DNA from: Emticicia sp051209875 | Lineage (GTDB): Bacteria > Bacteroidota > Bacteroidia > Cytophagales > Spirosomataceae | Assembly (NCBI RefSeq): GCF_051209875.1 | Contig: NZ_JBNTQY010000001.1 | Span: forward strand, 682,001-746,000 | DNA: 64,000 bases | Direction: 5' to 3' | Shown: positions 15,827 to 24,109 of the stretch, in pieces | Layout of the letters: each line of letters begins with the position of its first letter | Position numbering within the stretch: the first letter of the stretch is position 1 | The notes under the pieces: generated by a model | Database searches by the model: none | Told to the model about the DNA's origin: nothing | The model's input: only the letters and a program-made list of their open reading frames with translations | Position numbers and translations under genes: made by a program

Positions 15827-16114
15827 ATGACTTGCCTATCAGAGCCTACACACGAAGATATTATCTTACTTCGAGCTTCTATTAATTATACCGAGTTTCA
15901 TTTAATCAATGGAAAAAAACTCATTAGTAGTTATCATCTATCCTACCATGAAAATCAAATAAAAGGTTTCTTGCGTATTAATAAATCGTATCTAATAAAT
16001 CCATCTTATATCGAAAAAATTAAAGCTTTCGGTCGTAGAAAAGAGGTGCAACTTAAAAATGGTGAATGTATCAGTGTGAGTAGGCGGCGGCGGCGAGTTT
16101 TGGAAAGTCTGTAA
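15827..16114 (+). CDS. stand-alone LytTR DNA-binding protein
   Basis: A 95-residue protein consisting almost only of a LytTR domain. It has the strand pattern ILLRASINYTEFHLINGKK, the helix-linker LRINKSYLINPSYIEKI corresponding to the H.S.L.N...I core, and a C-terminal VQLKNGECISVSRRRRRVLE. The usual receiver domain is absent, so it must be regulated by level or by a partner. It lies divergent from the NarL-type kinase pair and 100 bases ahead of three secreted-protein genes on the same strand. It may control them, but that is inferred from order only. Confidence 0.85.
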   Translation: MTCLSEPTHEDIILLRASINYTEFHLINGKKLISSYHLSYHENQIKGFLRINKSYLINPSYIEKIKAFGRRKEVQLKNGECISVSRRRRRVLESL

Positions 16115-16214
16115 AGTTTTTTGAGTACAATAACAAAATATACATATTATTTGCTACTCATTATTTTTGTTTAAGGCAGATTTATTCATGTAAAACTTCA
16201 AACAAATCTATTTT

Positions 16215-18176
16215 ATGATAACTACTTTACATTCAAATTATACTGTGAAAAACAATATCAGAATTGGGATGCTATTTGGCATCATACTTATCTGTATAAG
16301 TTTGAAGACTATTGGGCAAATTATTGAAATCAAAGAACAAGGTGTTACCGGCAACACCAACAATGAATGCGTACCCCAAGAGCTACGAACCAAGATAGAG
16401 GCTTATCTAAAACCAGCTATTCAAAAATATGCACATGCCGCAAAATCGGTCGCTTTGGAGCATCCTAAAATGATATTTCCTTTACGGAAGAATCCTTTTG
16501 CCATGGATTACAATATTTTTTCGATAGCAAATTTTGTGGATTTGAATAGTAGTGTTGGGTCTTCGGGCTTTAATCAATATACTTCAACAAATCTTGACTA
16601 TAATTGCGGGAATCGTTCTTATGATATGAATAATGGGTATAATCATGCAGGGTCAGATATTATGTCGTATCCATTTGATTGGCAAAAGATGAAAACTGGA
16701 GATATAGAGGTGATTGCGGCTGCTCCAGGCACAATAATTGGGAAAGTGGATGGCAATTCCAGTTTTAGTTGTGGGTTAAATACGGCATCAAACAACTGGA
16801 ATGCAGTTTATGTATTACATGCCGATAACTCTGTTGTGTGGTATGGACATCTCAAAGAGGGGAGTCTAACTATGAAGCCTGTTGGTAGTACTGTAGAAGA
16901 GGGTGAATATATTGGTATTGTTGGTAGCTCAGGATTCTCATCTGGACCACATCTACATTTTGAGCTACATGGAGCGGACAATAAAGTTATTGAGCCATTT
17001 TTTGGCTCATGTAATAATACCACAACTGATTCTTGGTGGAAAAATCAGCTACCATATACTGATAAAAAAATTAACCACATTTCAACACACATATTACATC
17101 CAACGGTTTATCAATGCCCTGCATCAAATAATAAATCGAGATATAGCTATTATCTCCGAAAAAACACAACCTCTCATTACTACATCTGGGGTAGGGGAGT
17201 TCAATCAGGAGATTTGGTGATTTTTAATATAGTTCGACCCAATGGAACTTCAATGGTAAATTTTAATTATAATTCATCCAACACCTATGACTCTTTTTAT
17301 TTCTATTGGAGTATTTTTGTAGGAGCGTCTGAGCCAAATGGAGAGTATAATTTAAAATTTACGTTTGATAATAAATTGTACGAACGTAAGTTTGGAATTA
17401 CTGACGAAAATACTCTACTCACATCGATTGAATATAATTCATATTGTACAGGAGAAGTTTTAAGTGTTGATTACTCAATTGGTTCTGGCACTTACAATGC
17501 TGGTAATACTTTTATCGCACAATTATCAGATGCAAATGGTAGTTTCTCAGCACCAACTAATATCGGGAGTATAAATGCTACAACAGATGGTGTAATCTCT
17601 GCTCAATTACCACAAGGAATACAAAGCAGTAATAAATACAGGATTCGAGTAATAGCCACAACTGGGCAAAATCCTGTTTTAGATAATGGCACAGATATTC
17701 ATATTAAGAGCATCCCTTCTGCCACTATTTCGGGAAATTTTACGATAGTATCTGGGCAAACTGTAAATATTCCCATTCTGCTTAATGGTGGCGGACCTTA
17801 TTATGCCAATTTATCAAATAATAAAGGTAGAACCTTTGACTCATCTAATGCCATTTTTCAAGATAGTCCTACCCAAAATACTACATACAGCATATTAAAT
17901 ATTATGAATTCATGCGGCGTTGGTACTACCTCAGGTTCTGCTAATGTAAATATTACAAACTGTACACCGAATTTGACACTTACGAATCCATTAGATAATA
18001 TTGACCAAGGAGTAGTAATACGTCAAGCTTCCGCAATAAACGGCAAAATCCAAGCCTCTAATCATATCACAGGTGCAGCTAATGTAATTTATCAGGCAAA
18101 GTCTATTGAACTTAATCCCAATTTCAAAGCCGAAATGGGAACTGTTTTCAAAGCTGAAATAGGTGGGTGCAATTGA
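16215..18176 (+). CDS. secreted M23-family peptidase with C-terminal coat-hanger-type module
   Basis: A 653-residue secreted protein with an N-terminal hydrophobic signal (GIILICISLKTIGQ, about 18-35). Residues about 140-260 form an M23 LytM-like zinc endopeptidase: HAGSD places ligands at H144 and D148, YGHL gives H212, and GPHLHFEL gives H246 and H248, all in canonical order, so it should cut peptidoglycan cross-bridges or peptide bonds. Residues about 300-600 are beta-rich Ig-like domains. The last 50 residues match a module in the next gene almost exactly at the DNA level (see the repeat entries) and fit what I know as the 3-coathanger stack domain, ending in GGCN. No classical type IX sorting domain was recognised. 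Probably co-transcribed with the next gene (25 bases). Confidence 0.88.
   Translation: MITTLHSNYTVKNNIRIGMLFGIILICISLKTIGQIIEIKEQGVTGNTNNECVPQELRTKIEAYLKPAIQKYAHAAKSVALEHPKMIFPLRKNPFAMDYNIFSIANFVDLNSSVGSSGFNQYTSTNLDYNCGNRSYDMNNGYNHAGSDIMSYPFDWQKMKTGDIEVIAAAPGTIIGKVDGNSSFSCGLNTASNNWNAVYVLHADNSVVWYGHLKEGSLTMKPVGSTVEEGEYIGIVGSSGFSSGPHLHFELHGADNKVIEPFFGSCNNTTTDSWWKNQLPYTDKKINHISTHILHPTVYQCPASNNKSRYSYYLRKNTTSHYYIWGRGVQSGDLVIFNIVRPNGTSMVNFNYNSSNTYDSFYFYWSIFVGASEPNGEYNLKFTFDNKLYERKFGITDENTLLTSIEYNSYCTGEVLSVDYSIGSGTYNAGNTFIAQLSDANGSFSAPTNIGSINATTDGVISAQLPQGIQSSNKYRIRVIATTGQNPVLDNGTDIHIKSIPSATISGNFTIVSGQTVNIPILLNGGGPYYANLSNNKGRTFDSSNAIFQDSPTQNTTYSILNIMNSCGVGTTSGSANVNITNCTPNLTLTNPLDNIDQGVVIRQASAINGKIQASNHITGAANVIYQAKSIELNPNFKAEMGTVFKAEIGGCN
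18024..18176 (+). repeat. C-terminal module DNA repeat, copy 1
   Basis: This 153-base segment aligns without gaps to 20665-20817. By eye I count about 15 differences, only 5 of them in the first two thirds. The module encodes the shared SAINGKIQASNHITG...YQAK...ELNPNFKAE ending. Confidence 0.9.
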
Positions 18177-18201
18177 TGATTATTAAGTCTATGTTAACGC
18201 T

Positions 18202-20817
18202 ATGAAAAAAAAGCGATACCTCTTGTTATTATGTTTGATTTCTGCTCAAATTAAAGGGCAGGTAATACTTACGACAAACCAAACGAATCTTTGTAGTGGA
18301 AACTCCACAACGATTGTGTTAAGCAACCCTTATCCCGTGGCGTATCCAAATGGAAAACTTCTAAAAAATGGTATAGAAGTTGCCAATACAACCAACGGAC
18401 AGCTATCCTATACAACCTCCGAAGCAGGAGAGTATCAGTTCATCTATGATGAAAAAGAAGATTTTAGACAAATTTATTGGGGATATTATCCAACCTTCAC
18501 TTTTCAAGATATGACTTTTTCAGATGGATTGAATGGAATTGCGGTGGGTAATAAAACAGTCTTGAAAACAACAGATAAAGGGCAAACATGGAATTTAGTA
18601 ACAACCCCAACTCAAACTTTTAATCATACAGCTGTTCATTTCTCAGATGCTTCTAATGGATGGGTAGTTGGGGTTAATGGTCAAGTTATAAAAACTACTG
18701 ATGGAGGCAATAACTGGGTTAATAAAAATATAACAGGAGTTTCTCCATTTACACCCCCATTGACTGATGTATTCGGAATAAACGCCACAACGGCTTGGGT
18801 AGTAGGAGACCGTAATACAAAGGTTTTTAAAACAACCAATGGTGGCGATACTTGGACGGATGTTTTTACTGGTACTTTTTACTCATCTGGTTTCCGAACA
18901 GTATTTTTTTTGAATCAAAATGAAGGCTGGATTGCGGGTGACTATGGCATAATTCGTAAAACAACTAATGGTGGAGCAAATTGGACTTCGTTGCTGCTTG
19001 GTTCGAGTAGTAGTTCGAGTTCAAATACCTGGATAACAGATATTTTTTTTCTTGATAGTTCAAATGGGTGGTTTATTGGAGAAGATGGTCTTATCAGCAA
19101 AACTACCGATGGCGGTGCTACATGGTCGAAACAGAGAAATGGCACAGGCTTAAATGGCAACGGGATTGTTAATAAAATTCGTTTTCTTGACACTTTAAAT
19201 GGATTTGCAACCATTTCTGGCGAACTTTATAAAACCACCGATGGTGGCTCTACGTGGGTAGCAATGAGAACCTCAGATGGGCGGATTTGGGCAAATGCCA
19301 AATCATTTCATTTCTTTGCAGTAGATGATTTTATATGCTCATATGATTCTGAATTATTCAGATATATCAAAAAACTACCTCGACGCACCAACAGTATTGT
19401 TATTTCACCAAAATCAATAATTACAGCCAATTCGACAAATATTTGCCCTAATCAGACAATACAGTTAAGTATTAGTCTTTCACCGAATCAAATTTCGACC
19501 CAATGGTTAAAGAATAATCAGCCCATTTCAGGAGCAAATGGACTGACTTATAACCCCCTTCAAACGGGCGATTATAAAGTTCAAACTACATCTGAAAATA
19601 GGTTTTTTCAGCAAAAATCTAACATCCTTACCGATAGTTATAGAGCCGAGGATATCTCATTCGTTGATAATAACACGGGCTGGGTACTTAAAGGGGGGCC
19701 AGTTGGCAATGTTCCACTTTTCAAAACGACCAATGGAGGCACATCTTTTAATCAGTTAGAAGTAAACAATAGCATCAGCTATTCTTTTTTAAACGTTGTT
19801 TATTTTCAAAATACGACAAATGGGTGGCTCGTTGGGCATGACCAAAATGTTGGGAATTTTATCGCAAAAACAACTGATGGAGGAAATACATGGATAAAAA
19901 AGAAAACCTCAATTAATGCTACTCTCCGAAAAGTATTCTTTCTTAATAATCTTAAAGGATGGGCTGTTGGATATAGATGTTATCAAGGTTGCGGGAGTCC
20001 TACTCCAACGAATGAAGCCTATGTTTTAAGAACCGATGATGGTGGAGAAACTTGGATGGTACAGAGTTCGCAGCATCTAAATCTTGAATTAAGTGAGGTT
20101 CGCTTTGTAAACGAAACAACTGGTTGGGTTGCAGGAGTATATAGTAATGCTGGGAGTAGTCTTTTAAAAACTACTGATGGTGGTATTACTTGGGTTGAAC
20201 AGTTGAAACATACTGATATGTATCAAAATTTATTCTTTTTAAATGACCAAATCGGGTGGTTTAATACAAGGTTTTATCGCTTCAAAACTACCAATGGTGG
20301 GGCAAGTTGGAGTCAATTACCTATTCAGTACAATGAGGAAGTAGCTGGGCCAATTTACTTCAGAGATACTCAAAATGGTGTTTCTTTGGGCAAAGATGGT
20401 ATTTTTAGAACAATTAATGGGGGGCAAAATTGGATAAATGAAGCCCCTTTTTCGTCAACGAATGCTGGATTATCTTTATTAAAGTCACTTAATAGCGACA
20501 CAACAAGTTTTGTGATTGATAAAGTAAATGGTCAAGTATATCAATTAAATAAATCAACATTTTTATGTGAGTCGAGTCCTATTTCGATAGGTAATAATTG
20601 TTGTTCTTCTTTAGTGACATTGGTCAATCCTACCGACAATATGATCTCAGGAAATCGAATAGTACAAGCTTCCGCAATAAATGGCAAAATCCAAGCCTCT
20701 AATCATATCACAGGTACAGCTAATGTAATTTATCTGGCAAAGGCTATTGAACTTAATCCCAACTTCAAAGCCGAAAATGGCACTGTCTTTAAAGCCGAAG
20801 TCGGTGGTTGTAATTGA
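18202..20817 (+). CDS. secreted YCF48/BNR-repeat protein with coat-hanger-type C-terminus
   Basis: An 871-residue secreted protein. Residues 1-19 form a signal peptide (YLLLLCLISAQIKGQ). After an Ig-like part, it carries a dozen or so beta-propeller repeats of the type KTTDGGNTW preceded by F.D...GW.VG, the hallmark of YCF48-like and sortilin-like propellers. A second Ig-like part (LSISLSPNQISTQWLKNNQP) separates two propeller halves near residue 430. The C-terminal 50 residues repeat the module of the M23 protein. Such propellers bind ligands or act as surface scaffolds; no enzymatic motif was seen. A SSSSSS tract lies within one repeat. Follows the M23 gene by 25 bases and precedes the ELWxxDGT gene by 37, so one operon is likely. 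Confidence 0.82.
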   Translation: MKKKRYLLLLCLISAQIKGQVILTTNQTNLCSGNSTTIVLSNPYPVAYPNGKLLKNGIEVANTTNGQLSYTTSEAGEYQFIYDEKEDFRQIYWGYYPTFTFQDMTFSDGLNGIAVGNKTVLKTTDKGQTWNLVTTPTQTFNHTAVHFSDASNGWVVGVNGQVIKTTDGGNNWVNKNITGVSPFTPPLTDVFGINATTAWVVGDRNTKVFKTTNGGDTWTDVFTGTFYSSGFRTVFFLNQNEGWIAGDYGIIRKTTNGGANWTSLLLGSSSSSSSNTWITDIFFLDSSNGWFIGEDGLISKTTDGGATWSKQRNGTGLNGNGIVNKIRFLDTLNGFATISGELYKTTDGGSTWVAMRTSDGRIWANAKSFHFFAVDDFICSYDSELFRYIKKLPRRTNSIVISPKSIITANSTNICPNQTIQLSISLSPNQISTQWLKNNQPISGANGLTYNPLQTGDYKVQTTSENRFFQQKSNILTDSYRAEDISFVDNNTGWVLKGGPVGNVPLFKTTNGGTSFNQLEVNNSISYSFLNVVYFQNTTNGWLVGHDQNVGNFIAKTTDGGNTWIKKKTSINATLRKVFFLNNLKGWAVGYRCYQGCGSPTPTNEAYVLRTDDGGETWMVQSSQHLNLELSEVRFVNETTGWVAGVYSNAGSSLLKTTDGGITWVEQLKHTDMYQNLFFLNDQIGWFNTRFYRFKTTNGGASWSQLPIQYNEEVAGPIYFRDTQNGVSLGKDGIFRTINGGQNWINEAPFSSTNAGLSLLKSLNSDTTSFVIDKVNGQVYQLNKSTFLCESSPISIGNNCCSSLVTLVNPTDNMISGNRIVQASAINGKIQASNHITGTANVIYLAKAIELNPNFKAENGTVFKAEVGGCN
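20665..20817 (+). repeat. C-terminal module DNA repeat, copy 2
   Basis: Second copy of the 153-base segment at 18024-18176, again ending exactly at a stop codon. Differences cluster in the last third and are mostly synonymous. Confidence 0.9.
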
Positions 20818-20854
20818 GATTGACAATATGTGAAAATCACAAATAAAATATATT

Positions 20855-22378
20855 ATGAGAAAGATAACTTACTTTTTAGTGATACTACTTTATTCGTTAA
20901 AAGCAACATCACAAATCTCTTTAATCGGGCAAGGATGCGATAGCTCACCTAATTTTCCGTTAAATTTTATAAGCTATAAAGGAAACCTATATTATAACAA
21001 TGTGGGCTGTCCACAAAATGATGGAATCTATAAAACCAATGGCGATTCTCAGGGTACTTCACTTTTAGGCTTTTTTGATAGTAACCCAGAAAGACGAGGT
21101 GTAGCAGGAAAAAATATTTATTTTGGACAAGACAATAGCCTGTGGGTAATTAATGGAGAAACAAATCAAGTACAAAAGATTAAAGATAATCTTAGCTCTA
21201 TTCCTACCAATATTACTGATTTAAACGGAATTGCTCTTTTCTCAGAAAATGGCACAAATCTTTGGCGAAGCGATGGGACAGAGGCGGGTACTTTTAAAAT
21301 CAAAGATATGTTTGTCTTTAAAATAGTTTCGGATGGCACTCATGCTTATATTTCAGATCGATTTGATATTTGGAAGTCTGATGGTACTGAAGCTGGAACG
21401 GTATCATTAAATCTTGCAGTAAGAAATGATAATGACGGAGTGGTAACTACTGTTGCACCAAGTAGTTTAACCGAATGGAATGGAAATATTTTTTTTATTT
21501 ATAATGATACAAATGGCTATCCATTGAAAAAAATTGTTGGTAACTCGGCAATTGACTTAGGTAAAACTGGATGCCATCTCGATTGTGGAGGGACTTGCAC
21601 TGTCTGTGATGGATTTAACAATGTTGGAGGAACTCCTAACGCTATGCACCCTACATCTTCAGGTATTTATTTTTTTGGAGAAGCAAATGCCTCTGGGTCT
21701 GGGCTTTATGAATTATGGAAAAGTGATGGAACTATTAACGGAACTATTAAAGTATTGACATTTCCTTCAGGAGTAGTTCCTGGCTTTAATAATATTACAT
21801 TAGCCATTCGTGCTAATAATTATAACAGTTACCCCAAACAAAGCTATGAAGATATTTTTTACTTTACAGCTTCTGACCCTATGCATGGTTCTGAACTTTG
21901 GCGGAGCGATGGTACTGTCGCAGGGACATTTATGGTAAAAGATATCAATGTAGGCACAGCCGAATCAAAGCCACAGGGTTTGGGAGTTATTGATGGAATT
22001 TGTTATTTTAGTGCTAAAACTGCCGAAAATGGCCGTGAAATATGGAAAAGTAACGGAACTGAGGCTGGAACAATCTTGGTTCAAGATTTGAATCCAGGTA
22101 TATCCAATGGAGTTTTTTCTCCAGAACCTCCCAACGAAAACTTTAATAATGGTTGGGCAACAATTTATAATGGTCGTTATTATTTCAAAGGAGCATCGCC
22201 AGAAGCAGGAGGCAATTTATTTGCCGTAGATGGCTTAAAACATTATGTTTATCGTTCATTGAATCCCTCTTTTAATACCATAGATATTGCAAAAAAAGCA
22301 ATTTTTCTTGAATCAGGTACTTTTATACTTCCCAGTATCAATGGTGTGTATCAAGGTAAAATACAAGGAAATAACTAA
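20855..22378 (+). CDS. secreted ELWxxDGTxxGT-repeat protein
   Basis: A 507-residue exported protein with a signal peptide (ITYFLVILLYSLKATSQ). It carries repeats of the form ELWRSDGTVAGT, EIWKSNGTEAGT, LWRSDGTEAGT and DIWKSDGTEAGT, each followed by a hydrophobic strand such as F.VKDI..G. This ELWxxDGT propeller-type repeat is frequent in secreted proteins of Bacteroidota and myxobacteria; its function is not established. Unlike its two upstream neighbours it lacks the shared C-terminal module and ends GVYQGKIQGNN. A cysteine-rich insert, CHLDCGGTCTVCDG, sits near residue 240. A strong bidirectional terminator follows. Confidence 0.82.
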   Translation: MRKITYFLVILLYSLKATSQISLIGQGCDSSPNFPLNFISYKGNLYYNNVGCPQNDGIYKTNGDSQGTSLLGFFDSNPERRGVAGKNIYFGQDNSLWVINGETNQVQKIKDNLSSIPTNITDLNGIALFSENGTNLWRSDGTEAGTFKIKDMFVFKIVSDGTHAYISDRFDIWKSDGTEAGTVSLNLAVRNDNDGVVTTVAPSSLTEWNGNIFFIYNDTNGYPLKKIVGNSAIDLGKTGCHLDCGGTCTVCDGFNNVGGTPNAMHPTSSGIYFFGEANASGSGLYELWKSDGTINGTIKVLTFPSGVVPGFNNITLAIRANNYNSYPKQSYEDIFYFTASDPMHGSELWRSDGTVAGTFMVKDINVGTAESKPQGLGVIDGICYFSAKTAENGREIWKSNGTEAGTILVQDLNPGISNGVFSPEPPNENFNNGWATIYNGRYYFKGASPEAGGNLFAVDGLKHYVYRSLNPSFNTIDIAKKAIFLESGTFILPSINGVYQGKIQGNN

Positions 22379-22414
22379 TCCTCATTATTGAAATTTTTAA
22401 GGAATAATTAAAAA

Positions 22415-22473
22415 GAGAAGTTGTCTCTAAAGAAGATATCTGGTAGATTTCTTTAGAGACAATCTCGTTTTTT
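22415..22473. terminator. bidirectional terminator
   Basis: TTGTCTCTAAAGAA at 22421-22434 pairs perfectly with TTCTTTAGAGACAA at 22449-22462; outer GAGA/TCTC can extend the stem, with A and T runs on either side. It separates converging transcripts. Confidence 0.92.
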
Positions 22474-22484
22474 ATTACACAATC

Positions 22485-23849
22485 TCATTGATTCTTCGCA
22501 TCGGCCTCTCTAAAATCTCTTACAATTACCTGCCCTTTGGCTACTTTTACCGCATCTTCGGCGTATTTTTTTGCTTCTTGCTCACGACCAAGTTTATATA
22601 ATACTTGCGAGTATGTTTTCATAGTTGTTGGATTTTCAGCAATTCTGAGTGACTTACTCAGCCATTTGAGAGGTAATTTTAATGACTCTTTATCAGTAAT
22701 ATTTTGAGCGAAACGCCAGCCGTATAAACGCAATTGATAAGCAATTTCTTCATTATAGGCATTCAAAATATCGTCGTGAAGAAAAGCCCATTCTTCAGTA
22801 GTGAATTTTTGCTTGTCTTCATCTTTTTTATAGACTGTTACTGCATTAGTAGCCAAAGCCTCTGAATCTATAGCATCAATCTGATTAAGATAAGCTGCGA
22901 TTTCTTTTGAGTAATTTTCCCAATCTTTTGTTGTTTCGTAGAAATCAATCTTAAAACTTCTCATAGCCATTTCTTTATTATAAAATGGCGTATTTTTTTC
23001 ATGCCAAAATGTGGCAATTGTAGAAATCGACTCATTCATTAAATCTACATTCTTATTCGTAAGAGCTTGGTTGAATGAACGCTCAATGATTCTATCTATT
23101 CTTTGCTCAATACCAATAACATTCTCTTCTGAAAAATTTTTGATGTTTGCTGCTTGACCTACTAAAAGTTTGAATAGTTCATCATTACAAGTTTTATTAG
23201 TTTCATAGAGATATTCACATAAAAGCAATACATTTTTTTCAGCAGCTAAGCTTGCCTTATCTAATCCACTAATATAGTTTCTTACAGTTTTATCTAAATC
23301 TTTGAGGTTTTTTTCTTTGTTACTTCCTACATTAGTTGTTTGTAAACGACGAAGTGAATGTAAATAGAGTATATCTTGACTTGCCTCTGCTTTGCTGATA
23401 AGTTTATCTAATTTTTCAAGAGACACAAAATTTTCATTGATATTTATAGCTTTTGCAGCATCGGCAATAAGCTCTTGTGGATTAGCGGCAAAATGAGATT
23501 TGTAGATTAATTCACCATCTGGTGTAAAGAAGAAATAAGCAGATGAAGCATCGTGATACTTAAAATTGCTATATGAAGCTTTATCTCGAAGAGATTCAGA
23601 ATTAATTTTTAAGCTTACAAATTTTTCGTTGAAATATTCGCCAATTTCAGGTGTAGAGAAAACGTTTTGATTCATCCAACGACTATTGCCACCATAATTT
23701 TCGTAAGAAATGAATACTAATTTGTGTTGTTGCTCGGCAAGTTTTTGAGCATTTTCGAGCGTACCTCGGATAAAATCAATGCCTCCTTCTTCTTGGGCAA
23801 ATAGTGTGGATGAAAAGCACAAAAAAATCAATAAGAACAATTGCTTCAT
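22485..23849 (-). CDS. exported thioredoxin-fold protein lacking the CxxC
   Basis: A 454-residue exported protein (signal peptide ending LFAQ at about 19). Residues about 30-130 look like a thioredoxin-fold domain of the DUF255/thioredoxin_7 kind: AQKLAEQQHKLVFISYENY, then the active-site region GGNSRWMNQNVFSTPEIGEY, and FVSLKINSES. The usual WC..C is replaced by GGNSRW, so there is no redox cysteine pair. Residues 150-450 are helical, ending in TPR-like segments (YSQVLYKLGREQEAKKYAEDA). It may be a chaperone-like or binding paralogue rather than an oxidoreductase; that is inference. It is the last gene on the minus strand before a convergent terminator. Confidence 0.7.
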   Translation of the reverse strand: MKQLFLLIFLCFSSTLFAQEEGGIDFIRGTLENAQKLAEQQHKLVFISYENYGGNSRWMNQNVFSTPEIGEYFNEKFVSLKINSESLRDKASYSNFKYHDASSAYFFFTPDGELIYKSHFAANPQELIADAAKAININENFVSLEKLDKLISKAEASQDILYLHSLRRLQTTNVGSNKEKNLKDLDKTVRNYISGLDKASLAAEKNVLLLCEYLYETNKTCNDELFKLLVGQAANIKNFSEENVIGIEQRIDRIIERSFNQALTNKNVDLMNESISTIATFWHEKNTPFYNKEMAMRSFKIDFYETTKDWENYSKEIAAYLNQIDAIDSEALATNAVTVYKKDEDKQKFTTEEWAFLHDDILNAYNEEIAYQLRLYGWRFAQNITDKESLKLPLKWLSKSLRIAENPTTMKTYSQVLYKLGREQEAKKYAEDAVKVAKGQVIVRDFREADAKNQ

Positions 23850-24109
23850 TGGATTGATGGAATTAGGATATTTTGGTTTTTACTATACAGTAGCATAAAA
23901 CACCACCGTTTAATCATTTCCTTAACCCTAATCCCAAAAAGTATGCCAAATATTCAATGCAGAACTTTGAATGAAGAATTACGAATAGTGTAAAAGAGCT
24001 TAAAAAGACATAGCTATTTGATTATCAATAAATTATGCTTTTTTAATTTTTACTTCGCTCAATTACAGAATTATTACTCGTTATTCGTCATTCAAAATTC
24101 GTTATTTCA

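Noticed and set aside
18024..20817. Classical type IX secretion C-terminal sorting domain on the secreted proteins
   Set aside because: The C-termini end in GGCN after a coat-hanger-type module and lack the usual sorting-domain pattern of conserved Gly and a final K-rich strand. The secretion route is left open.
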